A DNA stretch of 64,000 nucleotides from Paracoccus acridae (GCF_014642735.1 NZ_BMIV01000005.1:1-64000); one strand, 5' to 3'; positions 43,194-52,751 are shown, numbered from the stretch's first letter. Notes: generated by a model from the letters alone, not told the origin. Program-made: numbers and translations.

Positions 43194-44996
43194 ATGAAAC
43201 AATCGGCAGTTGCGGTCGCGCTGTTCCTGGGCGGGTCCGCCATGGCCTTTGCCCAGCAGGCCACCGACGCGGTGGCGCCCGAGGCGGCGTCGGGTTCCGA
43301 CGTCCAGGCCGACGATTTCGGCCCGCTGACCCAGGCCGCGCGCGATGCGCTTGACGCCAAGGCGCGGGGCGAACCCGTCGCCGGGCAGGACTGGATGATC
43401 AGCGCGGCCCATCCCCTGGCGTCCGAGGCGGGCGCCAAGGTCCTGGCCGCCGGCGGCAGCGCGGCCGACGCCATGGTCGCGGTGCAGGTGGTGCTGGGCC
43501 TGGTCGAGCCGCAAAGCTCGGGCCTGGGGGGCGGGGCCTTTCTGGTCTGGCACGACGCCGAAACGGGCGAGCTGACCACGCTGGACGGCCGCGAGACCGC
43601 CCCCATGGCGGCCACGCCCAGGCTGTTTCTGGACGGGGAAGGCCAGCCGCTGGACTTCATGGAGGCGGTGGTGGGCGGCCTGTCGGTCGGCACCCCCGGC
43701 ACGCCCGCCCTGCTGGAGGCCGCGCATCGCAAATGGGGCCGCGCGAATTGGGCGGGCCTGTTCGACGACGGCATAGGCCTGGCCGAGGAAGGCTTCACCG
43801 TCTCTCCGCGCCTGGCGACGCTGGTGGCCGAGGAAGGCGAGGCGTTGCAGGCCCATCCCGCGACGACCGCCTATTTCTTTCCAGATGGCCAGCCGGTCGC
43901 GGCGGGGGCAAGGCTGACCAACCCGGCCTATGCCGAAACCCTGCGCCGCCTGGCATCCGAGGGCGCGGCGGGATTTTACCACGGCGGCGTCGTGGAAGGC
44001 ATCGTCGCGGCCGTGCGCGACGCCGGCAATCCCGGCCTGCTGTCCATGCAGGATCTGGCGGGTTACCGGGTGGTCGAACGCCCGGCCGTCTGCGTCGAAT
44101 ATCGCAGCCATGATGTCTGCGGCATGGGGCCGCCGTCATCGGGCGGGCTGACCGTGGGGCAGATCCTGGGGATGCTGGGCGGATACGACCTGGCCGCGCT
44201 GGGGGCGGAAAGCCCCGAAAGCTGGCGGCTGATCGGCGATGCGTCCCGCCTGGCCTTTGCCGACCGCGGGCGGTTCATGGCCGACAGCGACCATGTGCCG
44301 ATGCCGACGCAGGGGCTGATCGACCCGGCCTATCTGGCGGAACGGGGCAAGCTGCTGGGGGGCGACGACAGCCTGCCCGAGGTCAGCGCGGGCCAGCCCG
44401 GCTGGTCCCATGCCATGCTGTGGGGACAGGACGCATCGCCCGAACTGCCATCCACCACGCATATCTCGATCGTGGACAGTTATGGCAACGCCTTGTCGAT
44501 GACCACCACGATCGAGAACGGCTTCGGATCCCGCATCATGACCGGGGGCTTCCTTCTGAACAACGAACTGACTGATTTCAGCTTCGAGACCCATGACGCG
44601 GACGGCTGGCCCATCGCCAATGCTGTGGCGCCGGGCAAGCGGCCCCGGTCCTCGATGGCGCCCACCATCGTGCTGAAGGACGGGTCGCCGGTGATGGTGA
44701 TCGGATCGCCGGGTGGCAGCCGGATCATCGGCTATGTCGCCCGCGCCATCATCGCCCATCTGGACTGGGGCATGGACATCCAGGCCGCCCTGGCCGCGCC
44801 CAACATCGTGAACCGCTTCGGCCCCATGGATGTCGAGGCCGGGCTGCCTGCCACCCTGACGCAGGGCTTGGCCGACATGGGGTTCGAGTTGAACGAAACG
44901 GACCTGACATCGGGCCTGCAGGGCATCGTGATCGGGCCTGACGGGCTGACGGGCGGCGCCGACCCGCGGCGGGAAGGGATCGCGCTGGGCGGCTGA
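43194..44996 (+). CDS. ggt: gamma-glutamyltranspeptidase
   Basis: 600 residues with a signal peptide (residues 1-19, AMAFAQ). The large subunit has HPLASEAGAKVLAAGGSAADA and LDGRETAP; the autocleavage site is at the threonine of STTHISIVD (about residue 420), and the small subunit carries GSRIMTGGFLLNNELTDF and the glycine-rich IGSPGGSRIIGYV. The periplasmic enzyme cleaves glutathione and other gamma-glutamyl compounds. It is monocistronic. Confidence 0.93.
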   Translation: MKQSAVAVALFLGGSAMAFAQQATDAVAPEAASGSDVQADDFGPLTQAARDALDAKARGEPVAGQDWMISAAHPLASEAGAKVLAAGGSAADAMVAVQVVLGLVEPQSSGLGGGAFLVWHDAETGELTTLDGRETAPMAATPRLFLDGEGQPLDFMEAVVGGLSVGTPGTPALLEAAHRKWGRANWAGLFDDGIGLAEEGFTVSPRLATLVAEEGEALQAHPATTAYFFPDGQPVAAGARLTNPAYAETLRRLASEGAAGFYHGGVVEGIVAAVRDAGNPGLLSMQDLAGYRVVERPAVCVEYRSHDVCGMGPPSSGGLTVGQILGMLGGYDLAALGAESPESWRLIGDASRLAFADRGRFMADSDHVPMPTQGLIDPAYLAERGKLLGGDDSLPEVSAGQPGWSHAMLWGQDASPELPSTTHISIVDSYGNALSMTTTIENGFGSRIMTGGFLLNNELTDFSFETHDADGWPIANAVAPGKRPRSSMAPTIVLKDGSPVMVIGSPGGSRIIGYVARAIIAHLDWGMDIQAALAAPNIVNRFGPMDVEAGLPATLTQGLADMGFELNETDLTSGLQGIVIGPDGLTGGADPRREGIALGG

Positions 44997-45000
44997 CACG

Positions 45001-45026
45001 AAAAAGGGCGCGCTGTCGCGCGCCCC
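45001..45026 (-). terminator. rho-independent terminator of the PRC-barrel gene
   Basis: Read on the minus strand: an 8-bp stem GGGCGCGC / GCGCGCCC with loop GACA, followed by TTTTT, starting 22 bases after the stop codon. The same hairpin faces the end of ggt and may act on both strands. Confidence 0.85.
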
Positions 45027-45047
45027 TTGCCGGAACGGGACGGGGTC

Positions 45048-45617
45048 TTATTCGTCCATCCATTCGAATTCCGGCGCGTTTTCCAACGCTTCCTGGTTGG
45101 CGGTGAAGACGATGAAGTATTCGTCTTCCGAATCCCCGTCGCGGATGACCTGCAACTGGTCCATCGACACGGCCACGGTCCGTTCGCCCAGGCCCAGGAA
45201 GCCGCCGATATCGGTCAGAACCGCCTTGACCTGGCCGTCCTGGCTCAGCACCAGGTCGCTGATTTCGCCGATGTCGTCCCAGTTCTCGTCCGCCTCGTTG
45301 ATGGTGGCGTTGGTGTCCACATCGGCTTCCGACGCATAAAGACGCTTGCCGATGAAGGTTTCGGCCGACATGTCGCCCGCCATCGCGGTATAGCCGAAGC
45401 CCATCTCGCCCGCGGCGCCGCCGGCCGGCATCGTGGTGGTCGCGGTGGCGTCGGCAGGCGCGGCGGCGGTGCCCTCGGTCGTCATCGGCGCATCCGTTGT
45501 GGCGGGCGCGGTGGTGGCATCGGTCGCGGGTGCGGTCGTGGCATCGGTTGCCGTTTGCGCCATGGCGGGTGCGGCAAGCATGGCGACAAGGGCGGTCGAG
45601 GCGAGCAGCTTGGTCAT
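45048..45617 (-). CDS. secreted PRC-barrel domain protein
   Basis: 189 residues: a signal peptide (to about residue 22, PAMAQT), a low-complexity Ala/Thr/Asp linker with repeated ATDATTAP units, then a PRC-barrel domain (FIGKRLYASEADVDTNATIN, IGEISDLVLSQDGQVKAVLTD, GERTVAVSMDQLQV). PRC-barrel proteins of this exported type are common in alphaproteobacteria, with unclear roles. It ends at a strong terminator. It is not obviously part of the denitrification set. Confidence 0.86.
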   Translation of the reverse strand: MTKLLASTALVAMLAAPAMAQTATDATTAPATDATTAPATTDAPMTTEGTAAAPADATATTTMPAGGAAGEMGFGYTAMAGDMSAETFIGKRLYASEADVDTNATINEADENWDDIGEISDLVLSQDGQVKAVLTDIGGFLGLGERTVAVSMDQLQVIRDGDSEDEYFIVFTANQEALENAPEFEWMDE

Positions 45618-45754
45618 GGTCAATCTCCGGTTCTTGTTTGCATTTTCGGTGTCCGGCATGAGCCGGCTGTTCAGACAACAGGCGGGGCGGGCCAAGGTTC
45701 CCACACGATCCCGGCAACGGCGTCCACGCGGCGGATCGCAAATGCGCGGCCTCT

Positions 45755-45768
45755 TTGCGTTCGATCAA
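45755..45768 (+). promoter_or_regulatory. NNR/FNR-type box upstream of the 45823 gene
   Basis: TTGCG-TTCG-ATCAA matches the TTG-N8-CAA FNR-family consensus. Its centre is 62 bases before ATG 45823, so a class II start site would leave a leader of about 20 bases. Confidence 0.7.
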
Positions 45769-45822
45769 CGACGTCGTGCCCAGGGTGCAGGATGCTGTCC
45801 GTCACGGTTTCGGGGGTCCGAC

Positions 45823-47178
45823 ATGCTGGGCAAGGCGCTTTCACGATGGACATTGGCTTGGTTCGCCTCGGGTCTGGCGTTTCTGCTGGCGGCCCTGGCG
45901 ATGGCTGCGTTCGGCCTTGCCGGACCGGGCCGCTGGTCCGAGGGTTGGGCCCTGGCGGCGGTCCATCTGTTCGCCCTGGGCTGGCTGTGCCAGATGATGC
46001 TGGGATCGCTGATCCAGTTCGTTCCGGTCCTGACCGCCCGGCCCCTTGTCCTGCCCCGGCTGGCGCTGCCCGCGCTGGTTCTGTGCGGCGCGGGCACGCT
46101 GTCGCTGGCAGGGGGCTTTCTGGCGCTGGAGGGCTGGCCCACGGGCGCGCTGCTGGCGATGGGGCCGGTGCTGCTGGGGCTGGCCTTCGGGCTGGCGATG
46201 CTGATGCTGGGGGGCACGCTGATCGCCGCGCGAGCCTGGCGCACGGGGGACGGATCCACGGTGCTGCTTGCGCTTCTGGCGCTGCCGCTGCTGTGGGCGA
46301 CGGGTGCGGGCATGGGCTGGGCCTTCGGCGGCATTGCCTGGGGCGCGGCCCTGCTGCCCGACGGGCTGTCCCTGCATGTGCTGCTGGGCGCGGGCTTATG
46401 GCTGACGCTGGCGGGTATGGGGGTCAGCTATCGCCTGTTTCCGATGTTCCTGATCGCCCCTGACCGAAGCGGCCCCCTGCGCCGCGCGGCGCTGATTGCG
46501 GCCGTTCTTGCCCTGGTGCTGTTGCTTGGCGCGCTTGGCGTGCTGCTGGCGGGCGGCGATCCCTTGCCTTTGACCGCGGGTTGCGGCCTGGCCTGCACGC
46601 TTGCGACGGGGCTGTATCTGGCCGAGATCCGCCGCATCTGGCAAAGCCGCCGCGCCCCCGTGCCCGAGACGAACATGCAATGGAGCCGCGCGGCCCTGGG
46701 CTTCCTGGCCATGGCCGCCCTGCTGACCGCCCCCGGGCTGATCCTGGGCGGGCCTTGGGCCGAGGCGGCGATCTTCGTGGCCCTTGCGGGGTGGCTGTCC
46801 ACGCTGACGCTGGCCCAGATGGTCAAGATCACCAGCTTCCTGACCTGGATCCAGGTCTTCGCCCCCCTGATCGGGCGCGCGAAGGTGCCGATGGTCCATG
46901 ACCTGACCGACGCCCGCGCCGCCGGGCGCAGCCTGGCGCTGTGGGTCGCGGGCGTCCTTGCCGGCACGCTGGCCCTAGCCCTTCAGGTTCCGGCGCTGTT
47001 CGACATGGCGGCCCTTGCGCTTTTGCTTGCGGCGCTGCTGCATGGGCGCGAACTGATCGCGATCCGCCGCCTGCGTCACCTTTCCGAAACGGCGCGTCCC
47101 GCAGGATTGCCGCCGATGATCCTTCCCCCGACCGACCGGAGATCCCACCATGACATCCCCCGCCCCGCATCGGCTTGA
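45823..47178 (+). CDS. polytopic membrane protein of the denitrification locus
   Basis: 451 residues with about twelve hydrophobic spans, no soluble domain, and conserved-looking polar spots in spans (AAVHLFALGWLCQMM, SYRLFPMFLIAP, AQMVKITSFLTW). The distribution of His in membrane helices is reminiscent of haem-copper oxidase-like or NnrS-like proteins, but neither family is certain. It overlaps the DUF2249 gene by 29 bases and has an FNR-type box upstream, so it should be induced with denitrification. A function in NO or nitrite tolerance is a guess. Confidence 0.8.
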   Translation: MLGKALSRWTLAWFASGLAFLLAALAMAAFGLAGPGRWSEGWALAAVHLFALGWLCQMMLGSLIQFVPVLTARPLVLPRLALPALVLCGAGTLSLAGGFLALEGWPTGALLAMGPVLLGLAFGLAMLMLGGTLIAARAWRTGDGSTVLLALLALPLLWATGAGMGWAFGGIAWGAALLPDGLSLHVLLGAGLWLTLAGMGVSYRLFPMFLIAPDRSGPLRRAALIAAVLALVLLLGALGVLLAGGDPLPLTAGCGLACTLATGLYLAEIRRIWQSRRAPVPETNMQWSRAALGFLAMAALLTAPGLILGGPWAEAAIFVALAGWLSTLTLAQMVKITSFLTWIQVFAPLIGRAKVPMVHDLTDARAAGRSLALWVAGVLAGTLALALQVPALFDMAALALLLAALLHGRELIAIRRLRHLSETARPAGLPPMILPPTDRRSHHDIPRPASA

Positions 47179-47668
47179 CGTGCGCCCCTCGCTGGCCCAG
47201 GGCCAGGATCCCTTTGCGCTGATCATGCAGGCCGTGGACGGCCTTCAGCCGGGCCAGCCCCTGCTGCTGATCGCGCCGTTCCGGCCGGTGCCCCTGTTCA
47301 ACGTGATGGCCAACCGGGGCTTTTCGGCGCGCGACCGGCAATTGCCCGATGGCGGCTGGCAGGTGGAATTCACCCCCGTCGCGGGCGAGACGGTCGAGGA
47401 AGGCCTGGCCCCTGGATCGGCGTCGGGCGCGGCGCTGTGGCCCGATCCGGCCCGGACGCTGGACCTGTCGGGCCTAATGCCGCCCGAGCCGATGGTGCGC
47501 ATCCTGGAAACCATCGACCGCATGGCGCCGGGCGAGGTGCTGTTCGCCACGCTTGACCGCGAACCGATGTTCCTGTTCCCCGAACTGGCGATGCGCCATC
47601 ACGAATGGGCGGGAAACTTCGCGACGGACGGCGCGACCTATCGGCTGCTGGTGCGGCGCGGGATCTGA
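47150..47668 (+). CDS. double DUF2249 protein
   Basis: 172 residues with two DUF2249 units (LDVRPSLAQGQDPFALIMQAVDGL and its partner LDLSGLMPPEPMVRILETIDRM, each followed by GQPLLLIAPF- or GEVLFATLDREP-type beta strands). DUF2249 proteins resemble TusA-like folds and recur in denitrification and hemerythrin contexts. The start is ATG 47150, with CCGGAG upstream. It sits between the polytopic membrane protein and a SufT-like protein in one unit. Confidence 0.83.
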   Translation: MTSPAPHRLDVRPSLAQGQDPFALIMQAVDGLQPGQPLLLIAPFRPVPLFNVMANRGFSARDRQLPDGGWQVEFTPVAGETVEEGLAPGSASGAALWPDPARTLDLSGLMPPEPMVRILETIDRMAPGEVLFATLDREPMFLFPELAMRHHEWAGNFATDGATYRLLVRRGI

Positions 47669-47682
47669 AAGGGGGGACGGAC

Positions 47683-47973
47683 ATGGCCGACTTGCATGAT
47701 CGTGTTCGCGACAGGCTGCGGACCGTGCTGGACCCGGAAACCGGCCGCGATCTGGTGGCCATGGGAATGATCTATGCCATCGACGTGCAGGGCGGCCATG
47801 TCCGGGTGCAGATGACGACCACCACGCGCGGCTGCCCCCTGGCGGATTTCCTGCGCCTGGGGGTCGAGACGGCGTTGCAATCGCTGGAAGGCGTGGCATC
47901 CGTGGATGTGCGGCTGGTCTGGGAACCGGCCTGGACGCCGGACCGGATGGAGCCGGTCCGGGCAGGGGCCTGA
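47683..47973 (+). CDS. MIP18/SufT-like (DUF59) protein
   Basis: 96 residues, a DUF59-fold protein: VLDPETGRDLVAMGMIYAID, then TTTRGCPLADFLRLGVETAL with the conserved cysteine, and VDVRLVWEPAWTPDRM. Homologues (PaaD, SufT) help assemble or mature iron-sulfur proteins. It lies 14 bases after the DUF2249 gene and ends eight bases before the convergent nnrS gene. Confidence 0.85.
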   Translation: MADLHDRVRDRLRTVLDPETGRDLVAMGMIYAIDVQGGHVRVQMTTTTRGCPLADFLRLGVETALQSLEGVASVDVRLVWEPAWTPDRMEPVRAGA

Positions 47974-47980
47974 GGCCCCG

Positions 47981-49195
47981 TCAGGCACGCGCCGCCTGCA
48001 ACCGTCCCGCCTGGCGGCGTTGCAGGACCAGCATCGCGCCGTGTTCCGCGACGAACAGCCCGAAGGACAGGATCCACAACAGGCCCGCGGCCTCCATCAG
48101 GCCCGCCGATCCGGTCAGGTCGGCCAGGGGGCGCGCCAGGGCGGCTGCGAACAGGCACAGATAGGACAGCGTGGTCACGCGCGAGGCGGTCAGGTCGCGC
48201 CCGGTATGCCCGCGCGTGGCGCGCGTCATCACGGCCAGCATCATGGTGCCGATCACCCCCACCGTCAGCACATGCAGCGCCGATGCCGCCTGCACGATCC
48301 CCAGGGCCGATGCCGTGACGGCCAGGAAGCCCAGCGGCACGAAGGCATAGGACAGATGCAGCACCCACAGCAGCGGCTCCGGGCGGGTGGCAAGCCCCCG
48401 CCACCGGGCCAGCCGGGCGGCGTTCAGCCCGGCGGCCAGGGCGCAGCCCAGGGCGGCGGGCGAGGTTTCGGGGGCAACCGTCCAGGTGCCAAGCGCCAGG
48501 GCGGAGGCGATGATCACCCCCATGTCGAAGCGGTCATGGGGCACGGGCATCGCCTTGGCCCCCTGCCGGTTCAGCCAGTTGCGGGTGAAGCTGGGGATGA
48601 TGCGTCCGCCGATGATCAGCACCAGCATCACATATCCCGCCACCGCCGCGCGCATCCACAGCGCCGGATCGCCGCCCAGAAGCGCCGCCGCGTGAAAGCC
48701 CAGGTTGCCCGCCATGATCGCCGCGACGCCCCCCAGGACCTTGAGGTCGTTCCACTTGCGGCCCGCCACGATCTCTCGGGCGGCGATGGCCAGCAGCAGG
48801 GGCAGGAAGGCGGCGTCGATCAGCGCCGCGACCCAAGTCCCGGTCAGCGCCGCCGCAGCCATCGCCACGCGGCCCGCCGCCCAGACCGAGAACAGCCCGA
48901 TCAGCGCACGGCCCGACACCGGCAGGCTGCCGGTCCAGTTCGGGATCGCGGTCAGCAGGAAGCCCGCCAGCACCGCGGGGGCAAAGCCGAAGACCATCTC
49001 ATGCGCGTGCCACAGGGGGGCGCCGTAACCCCCGCCCAGGGGCAAGCCGTGGATCAAGGCCGCGATCCACAGCACCATGGCGACGACCGCCCAGACGGCG
49101 CCGCCCAGAAAGAAGGGCCGGAACCCGTATGACCACAGCGCGGCGCCGTCGGGCCGCAGGCCTCGGGGGATTCGGGGACGTTTCGCATCGGTCAT
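47981..49195 (-). CDS. nnrS: NnrS family membrane protein
   Basis: 404 residues, about twelve membrane spans. The N-terminal [18 protein letters not shown] and [28 protein letters not shown] are the typical NnrS start, with the HAHEM motif. NnrS proteins bind haem and copper and relieve nitric oxide or iron-NO stress. It is divergent from nirK, with a shared palindromic NNR/FNR-type box between them. Confidence 0.92.
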   Translation of the reverse strand: MTDAKRPRIPRGLRPDGAALWSYGFRPFFLGGAVWAVVAMVLWIAALIHGLPLGGGYGAPLWHAHEMVFGFAPAVLAGFLLTAIPNWTGSLPVSGRALIGLFSVWAAGRVAMAAAALTGTWVAALIDAAFLPLLLAIAAREIVAGRKWNDLKVLGGVAAIMAGNLGFHAAALLGGDPALWMRAAVAGYVMLVLIIGGRIIPSFTRNWLNRQGAKAMPVPHDRFDMGVIIASALALGTWTVAPETSPAALGCALAAGLNAARLARWRGLATRPEPLLWVLHLSYAFVPLGFLAVTASALGIVQAASALHVLTVGVIGTMMLAVMTRATRGHTGRDLTASRVTTLSYLCLFAAALARPLADLTGSAGLMEAAGLLWILSFGLFVAEHGAMLVLQRRQAGRLQAARA

Positions 49196-49251
49196 GGCGC
49201 ATTCCTTTCGTCGCTCTCACCTGACCGATAGGCCGGAAAAGCGCCCGATCT

Positions 49252-49265
49252 TTGCGTTGCCGCAA
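49252..49265. promoter_or_regulatory. NNR/FNR-type box between nnrS and nirK
   Basis: TTGCG-TTGC-CGCAA is a perfect inverted repeat of the TTG-N8-CAA type. It is placed so that an activator at -41.5 would start nnrS (to the left, leader about 22 bases) and could also act on nirK to the right. Confidence 0.75.
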
Positions 49266-49391
49266 GCATCGGGACGAATGGGCGGCACTTGGTTGATCCA
49301 GCACAACGTTTGGCGGGACGTGGCGTGGCAATCTTCACTCAACCGGGATGAACCGGGTTCGATCAGTCATCGAGTACAAGGGAAACCAGCC

Positions 49392-50531
49392 ATGACCAAC
49401 CTGTCCGTCAGCCGCCGCACGATCCTTGCAGGCGCCGCCATCGCTGGCGCGCTGAGCCAGGTGCGCGTCGCCGCCGCCGAAACCGCCGAGGCCGCCAAGG
49501 TGCTGACCCCCGCCACCGCCCTGGACGTGGACAGCCTGCCGCGCGTCAAGGTGGACCTGGTCGATCCGCCCTTCGTCCACGCCCATGACCAGGTCGCGAC
49601 CGGCGGCCCGAAGGTGGTCGAGTTCACGATGAACATCATCGAGAAGAAGATCGCCCTGGACGACAATGGCGCCGAATACTGGGCATCCACCTTCAACGGC
49701 ACCGTGCCCGGCCCGCTGATGGTGGTCCACGAAGGCGATTATGTCGAACTGACCCTGATCAACCCGCCCTCGAACGAGCTGATGCACAACATCGACTTCC
49801 ACAGCGCGACCGGCGCCCTGGGCGGGGGCGCGCTGACCCAGGTGAACCCCGGCGAACGCTGCGTGCTGCGCTTCAAGGCCACCAAGCCGGGCGTCTTTGT
49901 CTATCACTGCGCTCCTCCGGGCATGGTGGCCTGGCACGTCGTGTCGGGCATGAACGGCGCCATCATGGTGCTGCCGCGCGACGGGCTGAAGGACCGCGAC
50001 GGCAAGCTGGTCAGCTATGACAAGGTCTATTACATCGGCGAGCAGGACTTCTATGTGCCGCGCGACGAGGCGGGCAACTGGAAGACCTATGACAGCCCCG
50101 GCGAAAGCTACGAAGATGTCGTGACCGTCATGAAGACCCTGACGCCGACCCATGTGGTCTTCAACGGCGGCGTGGGCGCCCTGACCGGCGACAATGCGTT
50201 GACCGCGAATGTCGGGGAAACGGTGGCCTTCGTCCACAGCCAGGCCAATCGCGACACCCGGCCCCACCTGATCGGCGGGCATGGCGATTACGTCTGGGCC
50301 ACGGGCAAGTTCAACAACCCCCCCGAAACCGGCCTTGAAACCTGGTTCATCCCGGGCGGCACGGCGGGCCTGATGGTCTATACCTTCGAACAGCCGGGCG
50401 TTTACGCCTATGTGAACCACAACCTGATCGAGGCCTTCGAGCTTGGCGCGGCAGCCCATGTGGTCGTCAAGGGCGACTGGAACGACGATCTGATGAAGCA
50501 GGTCGTGGCCCCCACCGCCGCCGGCGCCTGA
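49392..50531 (+). CDS. nirK: copper-containing nitrite reductase
   Basis: 379 residues with a Tat signal ([10 protein letters not shown]). The two cupredoxin domains carry type 1 and type 2 copper ligands: [32 protein letters not shown] (His, Cys, His, Met) and [10 protein letters not shown]. It reduces nitrite to nitric oxide in the periplasm. Its electron donor is probably the pseudoazurin at 52279. nirV follows, after a terminator-like hairpin. Confidence 0.96.
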   Translation: MTNLSVSRRTILAGAAIAGALSQVRVAAAETAEAAKVLTPATALDVDSLPRVKVDLVDPPFVHAHDQVATGGPKVVEFTMNIIEKKIALDDNGAEYWASTFNGTVPGPLMVVHEGDYVELTLINPPSNELMHNIDFHSATGALGGGALTQVNPGERCVLRFKATKPGVFVYHCAPPGMVAWHVVSGMNGAIMVLPRDGLKDRDGKLVSYDKVYYIGEQDFYVPRDEAGNWKTYDSPGESYEDVVTVMKTLTPTHVVFNGGVGALTGDNALTANVGETVAFVHSQANRDTRPHLIGGHGDYVWATGKFNNPPETGLETWFIPGGTAGLMVYTFEQPGVYAYVNHNLIEAFELGAAAHVVVKGDWNDDLMKQVVAPTAAGA

Positions 50532-50541
50532 CTGCGACACC

Positions 50542-50576
50542 GCCGCCCGCGCATCCCGCGCGGGCGGCACCTTTTC
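50542..50576 (+). terminator. hairpin between nirK and nirV
   Basis: A perfect 11-bp stem GCCGCCCGCGC / GCGCGGGCGGC with loop ATCCC, followed by ACCTTTTCC. It may terminate most nirK transcripts, so nirV would be made at lower level. Confidence 0.65.
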
Positions 50577-50595
50577 CTGACGCAGGGCGAAGACC

Positions 50596-51408
50596 ATGCA
50601 CGCGACCGCCTTCATGCTGGCCGGGGCCGTTGCCGGCGCCTTGGGCCTGACCCTGTGGCCGCAGGACCGTCGCGACCTGCCCGACCTGCCCCGGATGGTG
50701 CGCCTTGATCCCCGGCCTTTCGAACACCGCCTGGACGGCGACTGGCGGCAGGCGGGCCGGTCCACCGACGCCCCCATCCGAACCACGCAGCTTCCCGCCC
50801 CGGTCGAGATCATGGAAACCCCCGTCAGCACCGGGCAGTGGCTGGATTGCGTGGCGGCAGGCGCCTGCCTGCCCCCCGGCGGTCCCACCGATCGGCCCGA
50901 CCTGCCGGTGACGGGGATCAGCTGGCTGGACGCGGTGGCCTTTGCCGAATGGCTGTCTGAACGGACCGGCCAGACCTGGCGGCTGCCTTCCGACGCCGAA
51001 TGGGCCTTTGCCGCGGCCGAGATGTTTCGCGACGACGCGCTTGGCGTGGAAGCCGATCCCGACAACCCGGCCGTGCTTTGGCTGGCGGAATACGCGGCCG
51101 ACGCGGCCCGCAGCCGCGACCTGGACCGGGAGATCCGCCCGGTGGGCAGCCTGAACGTCAATTCGCGCGGCATCCGCGACATCGGGGGCGCGGTCTGGGA
51201 ATGGACCTCGACCTGCCTGCGCCGGGTCGATCTGGACGCCGAAGGCCGGATCCAGCGGCAGGACGAGACCTGCGGCATCTTCATCGTCGAGGGGCTGCAT
51301 CGCGCCGCCGTGGCCGATTTCGTCCGCGATCCGAAATCGGGCGGCTGTTCCGTGGGCGTGCCGCCCGCCAACCTGGGCTTCCGCCTTGTCCGAGAGGTGG
51401 CAGGCTGA
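50596..51408 (+). CDS. nirV: NirV, formylglycine-generating-enzyme-like protein
   Basis: 270 residues: an N-terminal hydrophobic segment (membrane anchor or signal), then a SUMF1/FGE-type domain (VEIMETPVSTGQWLDCVAAG, VTGISWLDAVAFAEWLS, TWRLPSDAEWAFAAA, GGAVWEWTSTCLRR, PANLGFRLVREV). NirV is encoded beside nirK in many Rhodobacterales and its exact task in nitrite reductase function is not settled. Confidence 0.9.
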   Translation: MHATAFMLAGAVAGALGLTLWPQDRRDLPDLPRMVRLDPRPFEHRLDGDWRQAGRSTDAPIRTTQLPAPVEIMETPVSTGQWLDCVAAGACLPPGGPTDRPDLPVTGISWLDAVAFAEWLSERTGQTWRLPSDAEWAFAAAEMFRDDALGVEADPDNPAVLWLAEYAADAARSRDLDREIRPVGSLNVNSRGIRDIGGAVWEWTSTCLRRVDLDAEGRIQRQDETCGIFIVEGLHRAAVADFVRDPKSGGCSVGVPPANLGFRLVREVAG

Positions 51409-51466
51409 CCGATATTCCCGAAAGCTTTGCGTCCCTTGTCGTTTTGCGGCACACACGGAGAAACCC

Positions 51467-52177
51467 ATGGTGAAGGCGCAAGACGTGGCCGTTGACATAT
51501 CCCAGGTCCGCAACCTGCCCTTGTTCCGGCAGATGGAGCCCGCCGCCCTGTCGCGGCTGATGGCCCGCGCCACGCCGCGCCGGGTTCTGCCGGGCGGCCT
51601 TGTCTTCGAACAGGGCGCGCAGGCGGTGGCCTTCTATCTGCTGCTGCACGGGCGGCTGAAGGTGACGCAGGTCACGCCCGACGGCCAGCAGGTCATGGTC
51701 CGCGTCGTCCATCCGGGCGACCTGTTCGGCTTTGCCCGCGCCCTGGCCCGGCCCGACTATCCGGGCACCGCGCGCGCCGCCGTCGAATCCATCGTGGTCG
51801 GCTGGCCCATGGCCGACTGGGACGCGGTGGTGGAAAACAACCCCCGCCTGGCCATCAACGCCATGCAGACCATCGGGCAGCGCCTGGACGAGGCCCATAC
51901 CCGCCTGCGCGAGATGTCCACCCAAGAGGTCGAGCGCCGCGTGGCGCATGCCGTCCTGCGCCTGGCCGAAAAGGCCGGCCGGATCGAGGCCGCGGGCACC
52001 CGCATCGACTTTCCCATCACCCGCCAGGACATTGCCGAGATGACGGGCACAACGCTGCACACCGTGTCGCGCCTGCTGTCCTCATGGGAGGCGCAGGGCC
52101 TGGTCGAGGGCGGGCGACAGAAGCTGACCGTCGTCGATGCCGAGGGTTTGGCGCGCATCGCCGATCCTTCGGAGTAA
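51467..52177 (+). CDS. nnrR: Crp/Fnr-family regulator, NnrR-like
   Basis: 236 residues: a cyclic-nucleotide-binding-like N-terminal domain and a C-terminal helix-turn-helix (ITRQDIAEMTGTTLHTVSRLLSSWEAQGLV). It lacks the N-terminal cysteine cluster of oxygen-sensing FNR, as expected for the NO-responsive NNR/NnrR branch. ATG 51467 is preceded by ACGGAG. It lies between nirV and the pseudoazurin gene and is the natural candidate to read the NNR boxes of this region. Confidence 0.86.
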   Translation: MVKAQDVAVDISQVRNLPLFRQMEPAALSRLMARATPRRVLPGGLVFEQGAQAVAFYLLLHGRLKVTQVTPDGQQVMVRVVHPGDLFGFARALARPDYPGTARAAVESIVVGWPMADWDAVVENNPRLAINAMQTIGQRLDEAHTRLREMSTQEVERRVAHAVLRLAEKAGRIEAAGTRIDFPITRQDIAEMTGTTLHTVSRLLSSWEAQGLVEGGRQKLTVVDAEGLARIADPSE

Positions 52178-52189
52178 ACGCCCTGCTCT

Positions 52190-52203
52190 TTGCGTTATGT
52201 CAA
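52190..52203 (+). promoter_or_regulatory. NNR/FNR-type box upstream of pseudoazurin
   Basis: TTGCG-TTAT-GTCAA fits the TTG-N8-CAA consensus. Its centre is about 82 bases before ATG 52279, leaving a leader of about 40 bases for a class II start. Confidence 0.72.
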
Positions 52204-52278
52204 AGTAGAAGGGGGACCGGGGGGCTAATTCCTGACCAGCGGGTTCAACAATCGACCCGCAGACTCAGGAGATAACAG

Positions 52279-52716
52279 ATGAAACGCGCATTCTTCCTTG
52301 CAGCCCCCGCCCTTGTCCTGGCCCTCGCAGGCACCGCCTTCGCGGCCGAACACGAGGTCCACATGCTGAACAAGGGCGAGGCCGGAATGATGGTGTTCGA
52401 ACCCGCCTATGTGAAGGCCGAGCCGGGCGACGTGATCCGCTTCGTGCCCACCGACAAGAGCCACAACGTCGAAGCGATCAAGGAGATCCTGCCCGAGGGC
52501 GTCGAGACCTTCAAAAGCAAGATCAACGAGGAATATGCGCTGACCGTGACCGAGCCCGGCCTTTACGGCGTCAAATGCACCCCGCATTACGCGATGGGCA
52601 TGGTGGGGCTGATCCAGGTGGGCGATGCGCCCGCGAACCTGGACGCCGCCAAGACCGCCAAGATGTCGAAAAAGGCGCGCGAGCGCATGGACGCGGAAAT
52701 CGCCCAGGTCCAGTGA
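52279..52716 (+). CDS. pseudoazurin
   Basis: 145 residues: a signal peptide (to about 22, GTAFAAE), then a one-domain cupredoxin. The mature protein starts [10 protein letters not shown] and holds the copper ligands in [10 protein letters not shown] (His) and [14 protein letters not shown] (Cys, His, Met). It is the periplasmic electron donor to NirK and cytochrome-like partners, and it is followed by a hairpin terminator. Confidence 0.95.
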   Translation: MKRAFFLAAPALVLALAGTAFAAEHEVHMLNKGEAGMMVFEPAYVKAEPGDVIRFVPTDKSHNVEAIKEILPEGVETFKSKINEEYALTVTEPGLYGVKCTPHYAMGMVGLIQVGDAPANLDAAKTAKMSKKARERMDAEIAQVQ

Positions 52717-52729
52717 CCGTTTATCCCGA

Positions 52730-52751
52730 TGGGGCGGCGCTTGCCGCCCCA
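52730..52751 (+). terminator. hairpin after pseudoazurin
   Basis: A 9-bp stem TGGGGCGGC / GCCGCCCCA with loop GCTT, 14 bases after the stop. No T tract. Confidence 0.5.

Noticed and set aside
51409..51466. NNR box before nnrR
   Set aside because: TTTGCG occurs twice, but no matching CAA half at the right distance was found.
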